Shown: positions 1 through 7,793 of the stretch, piece after piece
Position numbering within the stretch: the first letter of the stretch is position 1
Layout: every line of letters starts with the position of its first letter
Assembly: GCA_905202115.1 (NCBI GenBank)
Contig: CAJKQZ010000060.1
Coordinates: 1 to 12,480 of the forward strand
Length of the DNA stretch: 12,480 nt
Source of the DNA: an uncultured Prevotellaceae bacterium
GTDB lineage: Bacteria > Bacteroidota > Bacteroidia > Bacteroidales > Bacteroidaceae
Direction: 5' to 3'
The notes under the pieces: generated by a model
The model's input: only the letters and a program-made list of their open reading frames with translations
What the model was told of the DNA's origin: nothing
Databases searched by the model: none
Program-made: the position numbers and the translations under genes

Positions 1-80
1 TATCTCAGACATATTTTTCGCTACATATACACCTGCTGATTTTCAAGTGCTTGGCGGGTGACCGTATTTGTCTGTGAATT
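1..80 (+). repeat. Dispersed 21-bp repeat element, copy A (left-truncated by the window)
   Basis: Positions 1-17 are the right arm of the palindromic array (TATCTCAGACATATTTT). They are followed by a tail that includes TGATTTTCAA (37-46), TTGGCGG (51-57) and TGACCGT (59-65). Without gaps, positions 1-74 match 7855-7928 at 64 of 74 bases, and most differences are transitions. The similarity fades after about 80. The element lies downstream of the minus-strand penicillin-binding protein gene, beyond its terminator. Its left part is outside the window, so the number of 21-bp units is unknown. Confidence 0.8.
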
Positions 81-105
81 TTACGGAACGGAGAGAAGGG
101 TATGA

Positions 106-147
106 AAAAATCCTTCTGCCTGAAAAAATACAGGCGGAAGGATTTTT
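106..147. terminator. Strong intrinsic terminator after the mrcA-type gene
   Basis: A 17-bp stem pairs 106-122 with 131-147 around an 8-nt loop. The stem is flanked by A and T runs, so it can act in both directions. For the minus-strand gene that ends at 187 it lies about 40 nt past the stop, and the transcript would end in a U-run. The only non-Watson-Crick position is T117 with G136: a wobble in plus-strand RNA but an A-C mismatch in minus-strand RNA. The stem is thus slightly better suited to a plus-strand transcript. Confidence 0.85.
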
Positions 148-186
148 GTTTTTACGGGCTGCCTGTTGTCGGCCGACCTGTTTTTA

Positions 187-2628
187 TTAGTTTACAATGT
201 CGTCGAAGTTGACTTCGCCGTCGTCTTTTTTGTCTTCAGGCTGTTCTGCCTTTTCTTCTATGATGAAATCGGTGGCCGAAAGGCTGTCGAGGTCTATGTA
301 TGTTGAATCTTCGTCGTCGCGCGCTTTCGGAATATATGTGCAGGTGTAGCAGTTGCGGTCGATAGCCTCTTTGGCCGACGGGAATTTGCGCCGGTATTTT
401 GAGAACTGCGGGTCGTCGAGCACGGACTCGAGGTAGTATCCCACAATTGGCAGTGCGGTGCGGCTGCCCTGGCCCAAAGCTCCCGTGCGGAAGTGAATGG
501 AGCGGTATTCTCCGCCCACCCATGCTCCGCTGACGAGTCCGGGGGTTACTCCTACGAACCAGGCATCGGAGTGGTTGTTGCTTGTTCCTGTCTTTCCGCC
601 GAAAGAGGTGGATTTGTCGAACTTGCCTACGTATCCCCACAAGGACATGGATGTTGCTCCGCGTTCGCGAAGTCCGCCCTGGAGAAGCTGCTGCATGAAA
701 AAGGCGGAGCGGTAGGGAATGGCCTGGTGCGACTCGTCGGTTGCAGTGTAGATTACCTTTCCGTGGCGGTCTACGATTTTTGTTACCAGCACCGGTTCGT
801 GCATCCGTCCGTCGTCAACCACGGTGGAGTAGGCGTTTACCAGTTCGAGAAGGTTTACGTCTGACGAGCCTAACGCAAGCGACGGCGTGTCGTGGAGCGG
901 CGATTTTATACCCATGTCGTGGGCTGTCTTGACGATGTTTGTGGTTCCTACTTCCTGTCCCAGGCGCACGGCAATGGTGTTTATGCTCTGCGCGAATGCC
1001 GCCATGAGCGGAACGGAATCGCCAGTGAAGTATCCGTTGGCGTTGTGCGGGCGCCAGGGCTCGAGCTCGCCTTTTTCGTTCATTACGTCGAGGCTTATGT
1101 AGTCGTCAAGCCGGCGGTCGCACGGGGTGAGGCCCTGGTTCATCGCTTCGGTGTAGACAAACAGCTTGAACGTCGAGCCCGGCTGGCGCATGGCTGTTAC
1201 TTTGTCGTATTTCCATGAGCGGAAGTCTATGTCGCCCACCCACGCTTTCACATGTCCGCTCTGCGGTTCCATAGACACGAATCCCGCATGCATGAATTTA
1301 ACCATATAGCGTATGGAATCGAGCGTCGACATCTCTTCCTCTTTCTCTCCGTCGTAATCGAAGAGTTTGACTTTGTGTTTCTGGTTGAGATAATAGAATA
1401 CGGAGTCCTCGTTGTCGTACTTCTGGCTGAGAATCTTGTATTGTTCGGTTTTCTTTGCGAGGTCTTCGATGAAATGAGGAATGACATTGTGTCTTTCGTC
1501 CTGCCAGGGTTCCTGGTTTCCCCAGTGGTTGCGGAAATTGCGTTGCACCACGCGCATTTGTTTTACGAGAGCCTGCTCGGCATATTGCTGCATTTTAAGG
1601 TTTAAGGTGGAATAAATCTTCAGACCGGCGCTGTACAGGTCGATTCCGTTGTCCTTGCACCACTGGCGAAGGTAATTGGCTACCGCTTCGCGGAAATAAA
1701 GCGCTTTTCCGTCGTATGCCGTTTCCACACTGAAGTTCAGGTCTATCGGCAGGTTCTTTATCGAATCGCACTCCTGGCGGGTGAGGTGTCCGTGCTTGTA
1801 CATGTTGTCGAGCACAATGTTTCGGCGCATTAAACTGTTCTTGGGGTTAAGGCGAGGATTGTAGGTGCTCGTTGCCTTGAGCAACCCTACAAGCACAGCG
1901 GCCTGTTCGGTCTTGAGCTCGGCGGGTGTGGTGTTGAAATAGGTCTTGGCCGCTGTTTTTATGCCGAATGCATTCGAGCCGAAGTCTACCGTGTTGGCGT
2001 ACATGGTGAGAATCTCTTTCTTTTCATAGAACATCTCGAGCTCTACAGCCAGCACCCATTCCTTGCTTTTCATTATCAGAATTTTCACACCTGGTATTTT
2101 GCCCAACAACCCCGTTGAATACTGTGTTCTTACACGGAACATGTTTTTTACGAGCTGCTGCGTGATTGTGGATGCTCCGCGGGCATGTCCGCCGAACATG
2201 TCTTTTATTGCGGCGAATATACCGTGGAAATCTATTCCGTGATGGCTGTAGAAACGTTCGTCTTCAGTGTCGATAAGTGTCTGGAAAAACACCGGATTTA
2301 TTTCTTCATACTCAACGGGTGTGCGGTTCTCGTTGAAATACTTGCCTATAAGCACGCTGTCTTCGCTATACAGTTCTGAGGCTTCGCTGGTTTCGGGGTG
2401 CATAATGCTGTGTATCGTGGGCGATTTGCCGAACAGCCACAAAAAGTTGAGGTTTACGGCGGTGAAATAAACTATTAAGAACACGATAAACGAAATTATT
2501 CCGGCTATAGTCTTGTACCACCACGGGCGTCCCTTGAAACGATACACATACCAATGACCGGCTTTTTTGAGTTTCAGGCCAAGAAAGGAAAAGAAACTTC
2601 TGATATTTTCAATAATTGTTTTTTTCAT
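187..2628 (-). CDS. mrcA: Class A penicillin-binding protein (PBP1A type)
   Basis: This is a bifunctional peptidoglycan synthase: it polymerises lipid II into glycan strands and cross-links the peptides at the outer face of the inner membrane. The 813 residues show a basic cytoplasmic start, a membrane anchor at about 38-66 and a GT51 glycosyltransferase domain with EDERFYSHHG (122-131, catalytic Glu 122) and GASTITQQLVK (151-161). The transpeptidase domain follows, with SxxK at STFK (485-488, nucleophile Ser 485), SIN (548-550) and KTGT (679-682). All catalytic motifs are intact and the length is usual for the family. The tail from about 770 is acidic and low in complexity, and a CYTC pair (760-763) precedes it. 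It is the last gene of the minus-strand run, 121 nt after miaA, with a possible promoter of its own. Family assignment is sure; the subtype name is by similarity. Confidence 0.96.
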   Translation of the reverse strand: MKKTIIENIRSFFSFLGLKLKKAGHWYVYRFKGRPWWYKTIAGIISFIVFLIVYFTAVNLNFLWLFGKSPTIHSIMHPETSEASELYSEDSVLIGKYFNENRTPVEYEEINPVFFQTLIDTEDERFYSHHGIDFHGIFAAIKDMFGGHARGASTITQQLVKNMFRVRTQYSTGLLGKIPGVKILIMKSKEWVLAVELEMFYEKKEILTMYANTVDFGSNAFGIKTAAKTYFNTTPAELKTEQAAVLVGLLKATSTYNPRLNPKNSLMRRNIVLDNMYKHGHLTRQECDSIKNLPIDLNFSVETAYDGKALYFREAVANYLRQWCKDNGIDLYSAGLKIYSTLNLKMQQYAEQALVKQMRVVQRNFRNHWGNQEPWQDERHNVIPHFIEDLAKKTEQYKILSQKYDNEDSVFYYLNQKHKVKLFDYDGEKEEEMSTLDSIRYMVKFMHAGFVSMEPQSGHVKAWVGDIDFRSWKYDKVTAMRQPGSTFKLFVYTEAMNQGLTPCDRRLDDYISLDVMNEKGELEPWRPHNANGYFTGDSVPLMAAFAQSINTIAVRLGQEVGTTNIVKTAHDMGIKSPLHDTPSLALGSSDVNLLELVNAYSTVVDDGRMHEPVLVTKIVDRHGKVIYTATDESHQAIPYRSAFFMQQLLQGGLRERGATSMSLWGYVGKFDKSTSFGGKTGTSNNHSDAWFVGVTPGLVSGAWVGGEYRSIHFRTGALGQGSRTALPIVGYYLESVLDDPQFSKYRRKFPSAKEAIDRNCYTCTYIPKARDDEDSTYIDLDSLSATDFIIEEKAEQPEDKKDDGEVNFDDIVN

Positions 2629-2736
2629 CGCACATTGTTTATATGAAAAGAAGAAATAATATAGTGCTTTTTGTCTGTTACGAAGCGAATGGCTCGATTG
2701 TGGTTTTTAGGCATTTTTGTCACGCAGCCATGATTG

Positions 2737-2744
2737 CAAATGTA
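2737..2744 (-). promoter_or_regulatory. Possible -7 box upstream of the mrcA-type gene
   Basis: Read on the minus strand, this is TACATTTG followed by CAA, which fits the Bacteroidota -7 consensus TAnnTTTG. It starts just after the miaA stop and lies about 110 nt ahead of the PBP start. No TTG was found at the expected 19-21 nt upstream, so only half the promoter is visible. The same TACATTTGCAA string occurs at the lpxD promoter. It would let the PBP gene be expressed apart from miaA. Confidence 0.45.
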
Positions 2745-2749
2745 GCAAA

Positions 2750-3658
2750 TTACGTGTTTTCGTATATCTCTTTACTTATGAATTTTAAGATTGACGTGTA
2801 TTCGTCGGGATGAAACCATGATATTGCTTCATCCCGTTTGTACCACGTTATTTGCTTTTTTGCATACACGCGGGTGTTGCGCTTGATTTTTTCTTTTGCT
2901 TCGGATAAAGTCATCGTTCCGTCGAAAAATCTGAACAGTTCGTTGTAGCCTACGGTGTTCAGGGCATTAAGATGTCTGAGCGGATAAAGTTTTTGTGCTT
3001 CGTCAAGCAGGCCTTCTTCAAACATATTGTCTACTCTTGCGTTTATCCTTTCGTATAATTCCTGGCGCGGACGCGAGAGTCCTACTTTTATTATTTTGAA
3101 AGGACGGCTCTTGGATGAATTAGTCCTGAATGAAGAATAGGGTTTGCCTGTAGTGTAACAGATTTCGAGAGCATGTACTATTCTTCTCACATTTTTTCTG
3201 TCGACTGCTTTATAATAATCCGGATCGAGAATACCAAGTTCCTTTACTAACGGTTCGAGACCTTCTTTTTCCAGACGTTCGCGCATAAAAGTCCTTGTGG
3301 CGTCGTCTATTGTGGGTATGTCGTCTATTCCTTTGGTTACAGCGTCGACATACATCATGCTCCCACCCGAAAGAACAGTTATGTCGTGGTCGGTAAAAAT
3401 GCGGTTTATTGCTTCGAGTGCGTCCTGCTCGTAACGCGCGGCGCTATAATAATCGGAGACGGAGAGCTTGTCTACAAAAAGGAACTTTGCCTGTCTTTTT
3501 TCTTCGGGACTAGGAGAAGCAGTGCCTATGTTGAGCTCTTTGTATATTTGCCGCGAATCAGCATTTATTATCGGCGTATTAAAATGCTGAGCCAAACGAA
3601 TGCATATATCGGTTTTTCCGACAGCTGTCGGGCCTATAACTGCTATAAGAGCCTTCAC
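2750..3658 (-). CDS. miaA: tRNA dimethylallyltransferase MiaA
   Basis: MiaA transfers the dimethylallyl group of DMAPP to N6 of A37 in tRNAs that read UNN codons, in the cytoplasm. In its 302 residues the P-loop GPTAVGKT is at 9-16, the substrate-binding stretch INADSRQIY at 31-39, DRKNVRRIVHALE at 153-165 and NTRVYAKKQITWYKR at 261-275. Length and motif order are normal for the family. It begins 13 nt after the stop of the unnamed upstream gene, so the two are almost certainly co-transcribed. The coding sequence is visibly AT-richer than the flanking genes (23 of 60 bases are G or C at 3001-3060). Confidence 0.97.
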   Translation of the reverse strand: MKALIAVIGPTAVGKTDICIRLAQHFNTPIINADSRQIYKELNIGTASPSPEEKRQAKFLFVDKLSVSDYYSAARYEQDALEAINRIFTDHDITVLSGGSMMYVDAVTKGIDDIPTIDDATRTFMRERLEKEGLEPLVKELGILDPDYYKAVDRKNVRRIVHALEICYTTGKPYSSFRTNSSKSRPFKIIKVGLSRPRQELYERINARVDNMFEEGLLDEAQKLYPLRHLNALNTVGYNELFRFFDGTMTLSEAKEKIKRNTRVYAKKQITWYKRDEAISWFHPDEYTSILKFISKEIYENT

Positions 3659-3671
3659 TCGGCTATTTATA

Positions 3672-4217
3672 TTAATAAGGAATATCTTCGCTTATGTCCA
3701 GGCCTTCGCTGTCGAGATCTTCTTCATTGAAGCCTTCGCTTCCGTAAAAATCCTCTCCGCTGTCATCTCCGTAATTTTGGGCGTTTTTCGTTTTTACGGG
3801 TTCTTGTATCAGTAATTGTTGCGGGGCCTCTCCTATACTCCTTGAAATTTCTGCCTCTTTGAGGTTGGCGCCGGGAATAATCTCTTTTAGTTCGATGTAT
3901 AGTGAGCGCTGCTCGAAAGTATCGAAGATAAAAGTCATTCGTTGGCGCTCTTCTTCGATCAGGTCTCTGAGTCTCGTTTCTGCCATTACGTACACATCTT
4001 CGTCGGAAGCGGAGGCGCACATTTCCTCACGGGTTATTTCGCTTACTTTTTCCCATGCCTCGTTTGTTATGTAGAAACTCGTTATTTGATCGTCTGAGTA
4101 GTTGCATGAAGAAAGCACTGCATGACACATGTCGAGGAATGTTGCGTCGGCGTCTATTTTTATTTCTCGCAGAAAGTTCTCGGCTTCGTCGCTTACGATG
4201 GTGAAACGATAGATCAT
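3672..4217 (-). CDS. Hypothetical protein, pRiA4b ORF-3-like, with an acidic tail
   Basis: The 181-residue protein starts MIYRFTIVSDEAENFLREI. It has the look of the plasmid pRiA4b ORF-3 / IS1096 TnpR-like family: a short beta-strand start, FLDMCHAVL at 28-36, then FYITNEAWEK. The family has no firm biochemical role, and the assignment is from memory of the family's pattern. From about 145 to the end the chain is low in complexity and dominated by Asp, Glu, Gly and Ser, ending in EDIPY, probably disordered. No signal peptide or membrane segment is seen, so it is probably cytosolic. It sits 65 nt after lpxA and 13 nt before miaA, in the same direction, so it is likely an operon member. No transposase lies nearby, so the IS-related family name should not be read as a mobile element. 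Confidence 0.8.
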   Translation of the reverse strand: MIYRFTIVSDEAENFLREIKIDADATFLDMCHAVLSSCNYSDDQITSFYITNEAWEKVSEITREEMCASASDEDVYVMAETRLRDLIEEERQRMTFIFDTFEQRSLYIELKEIIPGANLKEAEISRSIGEAPQQLLIQEPVKTKNAQNYGDDSGEDFYGSEGFNEEDLDSEGLDISEDIPY

Positions 4218-4282
4218 CTTCTATATTGGATTTTCAATGGTTAGAGAATGGGGTGCGATATAGGCTGTTGTATAGTCTTTTC

Positions 4283-5056
4283 TTATTTTATGATTCCGCG
4301 TATGGCTGTCTCCACAAAATTTATGATATATACGATTTCCTTTGTCTTTGGCAGCTGTTCTTTTATCTGTTCAATGTTTTCATTGCGCAGTTTTCCTGTC
4401 TGATACAGTATACGATAAGCCTGATGAATTATTTCTATTGTTTCGTTAGAAAAGCCTCTGCGCCGAAGACCTACTATATTGAGACCCTGATATGCCGCCG
4501 GCTCGCGCGCAACGAGAATATATGGCGGAATATCCTGGCTGAAACGTGTGCCTCCTCCGATCATTACATACCCGCCTATGTGACAGAATTGGTGCATTAG
4601 GACTCCGGCGCTTATGGTTGCGAAATCGTCGATTATAACTTCACCTGCGATTTTTGTGGAGTTGCCGATAATGCAGCCGCTGCCTATTGTTACATCGTGG
4701 GCCACGTGACAACTTTCCATTAAAAGGTTGTTTGAACCGACGATAGTTCTTCCTTTGGCCGATGTTCCGCGGTTGATCGTTACGTTCTCGCGTATTTTGT
4801 TATTGTCGCCTATTATGGCAGTTGTTTCCTCGCCTTTAAATTTCAGGTCTTGGGGAATCGCACTGATTACTGCTCCGGGGAAAAATATGTTTCCGTTGCC
4901 AATGCGTGCTCCGTTTAAAATGGTAACGCTGTTCATCAATACGTTGTTGTCGCCTATTTCAACGTTGCTGTCTATGTAGCAGAATGCGCCTATTTCGCAG
5001 TTCTTTCCGATTTTAGCTTCCGGATCTATGTATGCCAAAGGACTTATTTTGCTCAT
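4283..5056 (-). CDS. lpxA: UDP-N-acetylglucosamine O-acyltransferase LpxA
   Basis: LpxA performs the first step of lipid A synthesis: transfer of a 3-hydroxyacyl chain from acyl-ACP to the 3-OH of UDP-GlcNAc in the cytoplasm. The 257-residue chain is a left-handed beta-helix built of hexapeptide repeats (about 8-190) with a helical C-terminus. The catalytic His is H120 in HVAHD (E. coli His125), and H155 in MHQFC matches His160. Gly168 aligns with E. coli Gly173, the ruler residue that lets long chains fit, where short-chain enzymes have a bulky residue. This suggests a long hydroxyacyl donor, though the chain length cannot be read exactly. It begins 51 nt after lpxC-fabZ. Like miaA it is AT-rich (22 of 60 bases G or C at 4381-4440). 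Confidence 0.97.
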   Translation of the reverse strand: MSKISPLAYIDPEAKIGKNCEIGAFCYIDSNVEIGDNNVLMNSVTILNGARIGNGNIFFPGAVISAIPQDLKFKGEETTAIIGDNNKIRENVTINRGTSAKGRTIVGSNNLLMESCHVAHDVTIGSGCIIGNSTKIAGEVIIDDFATISAGVLMHQFCHIGGYVMIGGGTRFSQDIPPYILVAREPAAYQGLNIVGLRRRGFSNETIEIIHQAYRILYQTGKLRNENIEQIKEQLPKTKEIVYIINFVETAIRGIIK

Positions 5057-5107
5057 GTCGTTTTATTTATTCAGCGCATTTCCTGAGATTCTTGCGCTTT
5101 GGTGGTT

Positions 5108-6493
5108 TTATTTGTTTTTTACAATCTGTGCCGTGAATGTTGCTTCGCAAACGATTTTTTCTCCTACGAATACGAAACCTTTCATCGAGGATATTCCGTG
5201 GCGTACAGGGGCCAAAAGTTCAACCTTAAATACCAAAGTATCGCCCGGTACCACTTTCTGACGGAATTTCACGTCGTCGATACGCATGAAATACGTGCTC
5301 CAGCGTTCCGGCTCGTCCACTCCGCTGAGCACGAGCAGTCCTCCTGCCTGTGCCATTGCTTCTACTTGCAGCACTCCTGGCATTACCGGTTCTTCGGGGA
5401 AGTGTCCTGTGAAGAACGGTTCGTTTGATGTTACGTTCTTTATTGCTACGATAGACGAGGAGTTCATTTCAACAACTTTATCCACTAATTGCATGGGGTA
5501 GCGGTGAGGAAGTAGCTGTCGAATGCGGTTTACGTCCATCAGCGGCGCTTCGTTGGGGTCGTATGTCGGAGCCTGTATTTCGTGTGCGCGTATTTCCTTG
5601 CGCAGCAAACGTGCAAACTTATTGTTTATGGTGTGTCCGGGGCGGGTGGCAATTATACGTCCTTTTATGGGACGTCCAACGAGAGCCATGTCTCCTACTA
5701 TGTCGAGCAGTTTGTGGCGGGCGGGCTCGTTAACCCATTTAAGCGGATGACTTGAAAGGAATCCGAGCTTCTTCGCGTCCACGCGCTCAACCTTCATAAG
5801 GTCGGCAATCTGGTCGAGGCGTTCCTGGGGCATTTCGTTCTCGTATATAACTATAGAGTTGTTCAAGTCGCCGCCTTTTATAAGGCCGGATTTCAGTAGC
5901 GGCTCTATGTCGCGGAGGAATACGAACGTGCGCGCCGAGGCTATCTCTTCGGGAAAATCGGCCATGTTGTTCAGAGTGGCGAACTGGCTGTTAAACCATT
6001 TCGACTGGAACGAAATCATTGCAGTTATGCTGAACTGTTCGTCGGGCAGGATGATTATCGAAGAACCGGTTTCCTCGTCTTTTACTTCGATTTTCTTTTT
6101 TATTATATAGTAGTTTTTCGGAGCGTTCTGTTCCTCTATTCCTACGCGCAGTATGTTTTTTACGTAGGTCTCGGCCGAGCCTTCGAGAATCGGGAATTCG
6201 GGGCCGTTTACCTGTATCAGGCAGTTGTCTATTCCCAGCGCGTACAGCGCAGCCAGTGCGTGCTCTATCGTGGAGCAGCGCGCCTCGCCTTTTGCAACCA
6301 CTGTGCCGCGGGTCGTCTCTATTACGTTTTCGGCTATTACGGGTATTACGGGTTCGCCTTCGAGGTCGATTCGCTGTATTTTATAGCCCGTGTTTTCTGG
6401 TGCGGGATTAAAGGTTACCGTTAAGCTAAGTCCTGTGTGCAGTCCTTTTCCGAAAAGAGAGAAACTGCCGTTCAGAGTTTGTTGTTTCAGCAT
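5108..6493 (-). CDS. lpxC-fabZ: Fused LpxC deacetylase and FabZ dehydratase
   Basis: One 461-residue chain carries two enzymes. Residues 1 to about 300 are LpxC, the zinc deacetylase and committed step of lipid A synthesis: E77-H78 in STIEHALA, H260 and D264 in HKLLDIVGD, and H287 in GHTINN match E. coli Glu78, His79, His238, Asp242 and His265. Residues from about 318 to the end are FabZ, 3-hydroxyacyl-ACP dehydratase: LLPHRYPMQLVD (327-338), catalytic H364 in GHFPEEPVMPG and E378 in EAMAQAGG. A short linker (about 301-317) joins them without any stop or frameshift. The fusion is known from Bacteroidota. FabZ uses, and LpxA competes for, 3-hydroxyacyl-ACP, so the fusion and the operon keep the split between membrane lipids and lipid A in one place. 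It starts 23 nt after lpxD. Confidence 0.98.
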   Translation of the reverse strand: MLKQQTLNGSFSLFGKGLHTGLSLTVTFNPAPENTGYKIQRIDLEGEPVIPVIAENVIETTRGTVVAKGEARCSTIEHALAALYALGIDNCLIQVNGPEFPILEGSAETYVKNILRVGIEEQNAPKNYYIIKKKIEVKDEETGSSIIILPDEQFSITAMISFQSKWFNSQFATLNNMADFPEEIASARTFVFLRDIEPLLKSGLIKGGDLNNSIVIYENEMPQERLDQIADLMKVERVDAKKLGFLSSHPLKWVNEPARHKLLDIVGDMALVGRPIKGRIIATRPGHTINNKFARLLRKEIRAHEIQAPTYDPNEAPLMDVNRIRQLLPHRYPMQLVDKVVEMNSSSIVAIKNVTSNEPFFTGHFPEEPVMPGVLQVEAMAQAGGLLVLSGVDEPERWSTYFMRIDDVKFRQKVVPGDTLVFKVELLAPVRHGISSMKGFVFVGEKIVCEATFTAQIVKNK

Positions 6494-6516
6494 GATATAT
6501 TAATGTCTTCTTGTTA

Positions 6517-7560
6517 TTATTCGCTTTGTTTGTTTTGCATTTCGTCGAGCTTGCGTTGCATGTCGTTTATCTGACGGTATATTTCGGGAAGGTTTTTGAA
6601 CACGGCCGAGGCGCGTGCAAAGCGTTTCGCGTCGATTGCCGGCGAGCCTTGCACCGTTGTGTTGCCTTTGCGTATGCTGCCTGCTATTCCCGCCTGCGCT
6701 CCCGAGTAGGTGCGGTCGCCTATCTCGGCATGGCCGGCTATGCCTACCTGTCCGCCGAACATGCACCATTCACCGATTCTTGTGGAACCGGCAACTCCCA
6801 CCTGCGCTGACATTACGGTGTTTGCGCCTATGTCGTCGTTGTGTGCTATCTGTACGAGGTTGTCGAGTTTTACTCCGTGGCGCACATAGGTGGAGCCCAT
6901 TGTTGAGCGGTCTACGCAGGTGTTTGCACCTATTTCCACATTGTCTTCTATGGTTACGATTCCTATTTGCGGAATCTTCTCGTAGCCGTCGGGTGTAGGT
7001 GCGAAGCCGAAGCCGTCAGCTCCGATTACGCAGCCCGAATGCAGAATCACGTTCGAGCCTATTACGCAGCCGTGGTAGATAGACACATTTGGATAGATAA
7101 CGGTGTTGTTGCCTATCTTTACTCCTTCTTCTACGGTGGAGTTGGGGTAAATCTGCGTGCCGTCGCCTATCTCGACGTTGTCGCCCACGTAGGCGAACGG
7201 ACCTATGTAGCAGTCTTTGCCTACTTTCGCGCTTTCTGCAACGAAAGCCTGCTTGCTTATGCCTGTACGCCTGGGTTTGCTCTGCTCGTACAGGTTGAGC
7301 AGGCGTGCCACCGCCTCGCGCGGGTCGGCCAGGCGTATAAGCGTGGCGTTTACGGGGCGCGAAAGCTTGAAATCTGCCGGTACGAGCACTATGCTCGCTT
7401 CGGTGTCGTAAAGATATTGTTCGTATTTGTCGGTATAAAGGAAAGTGAGTGAACCGGTTTTTCCTTCTTCTATTTTAGAAAAGGCAGATACACGTGTATC
7501 CGCGTTGCCGTCTATTTTACCACCGAGGTAGTCGGCTATTTGTTTGGCTGTAAATTCCAT
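6517..7560 (-). CDS. lpxD: UDP-3-O-acylglucosamine N-acyltransferase LpxD
   Basis: LpxD adds the second hydroxyacyl chain, to the 2-amino group exposed by LpxC, in the third step of lipid A synthesis. The 347-residue protein has an N-terminal uridine-binding domain (about 1-100) with FTAKQIADYLGG at the start, and a left-handed beta-helix of hexapeptide repeats (about 104-310). The catalytic His is H240 in QIAHND (E. coli His239). The C-terminal tail (about 322-347, EIYRQINDMQRKLDEMQ) looks like an amphipathic helix or short coiled coil, as in other LpxD trimers. It is the first gene of the minus-strand lipid A run and has a well-formed promoter about 55-85 nt upstream. The order lpxD, lpxC-fabZ, lpxA puts three consecutive lipid A steps together. 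Confidence 0.97.
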   Translation of the reverse strand: MEFTAKQIADYLGGKIDGNADTRVSAFSKIEEGKTGSLTFLYTDKYEQYLYDTEASIVLVPADFKLSRPVNATLIRLADPREAVARLLNLYEQSKPRRTGISKQAFVAESAKVGKDCYIGPFAYVGDNVEIGDGTQIYPNSTVEEGVKIGNNTVIYPNVSIYHGCVIGSNVILHSGCVIGADGFGFAPTPDGYEKIPQIGIVTIEDNVEIGANTCVDRSTMGSTYVRHGVKLDNLVQIAHNDDIGANTVMSAQVGVAGSTRIGEWCMFGGQVGIAGHAEIGDRTYSGAQAGIAGSIRKGNTTVQGSPAIDAKRFARASAVFKNLPEIYRQINDMQRKLDEMQNKQSE

Positions 7561-7612
7561 TGGCTTAATATCGGTGTCGATGTTTATGCCGATGTGGCGT
7601 TAATTGTATTTG

Positions 7613-7643
7613 CAAATGTACCTATTATTAATGATATACCCAA
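7613..7643 (-). promoter_or_regulatory. lpxD operon promoter
   Basis: On the minus strand there is TTG (7643-7641, within GTTGGG), 20 nt, then TACATTTG (7620-7613). This matches the Bacteroidota consensus of TTTG near -33 and TAnnTTTG near -7. The start of transcription would fall near 7606, about 45 nt ahead of the lpxD ATG. The -7 box overlaps a perfect 10-bp palindrome, ATTTGCAAAT (7608-7617), which may be chance. Confidence 0.7.
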
Positions 7644-7793
7644 CGTTCGGGGGCAAAAATCCTTAAACAAAGCTTGTGTGATAACATGAGTGCGGTACAA
7701 ACCGAAACGTTCCGCCGAAAATCAAACGTGGAAGGTTTTATATAAAAATGGCCTCTTACGAAAAAAAATATTTTTTTTACTTGGTAAAAAACT

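Noticed and set aside
3672..4217. Insertion-sequence remnant
   Set aside because: The family name recalls IS1096 and a plasmid, but no transposase, terminal repeats or target duplication are seen and the gene fits tightly in the operon.
5108..6493. Frameshift or assembly error joining two genes
   Set aside because: The frame is open throughout with a sensible linker and intact motifs on both sides, and the fusion is known in Bacteroidota.
7761..7778. A8-TA-T8 palindrome as an intrinsic terminator
   Set aside because: It has no GC stem, so a stable terminator hairpin is unlikely; a plain AT-rich spacer explains it.
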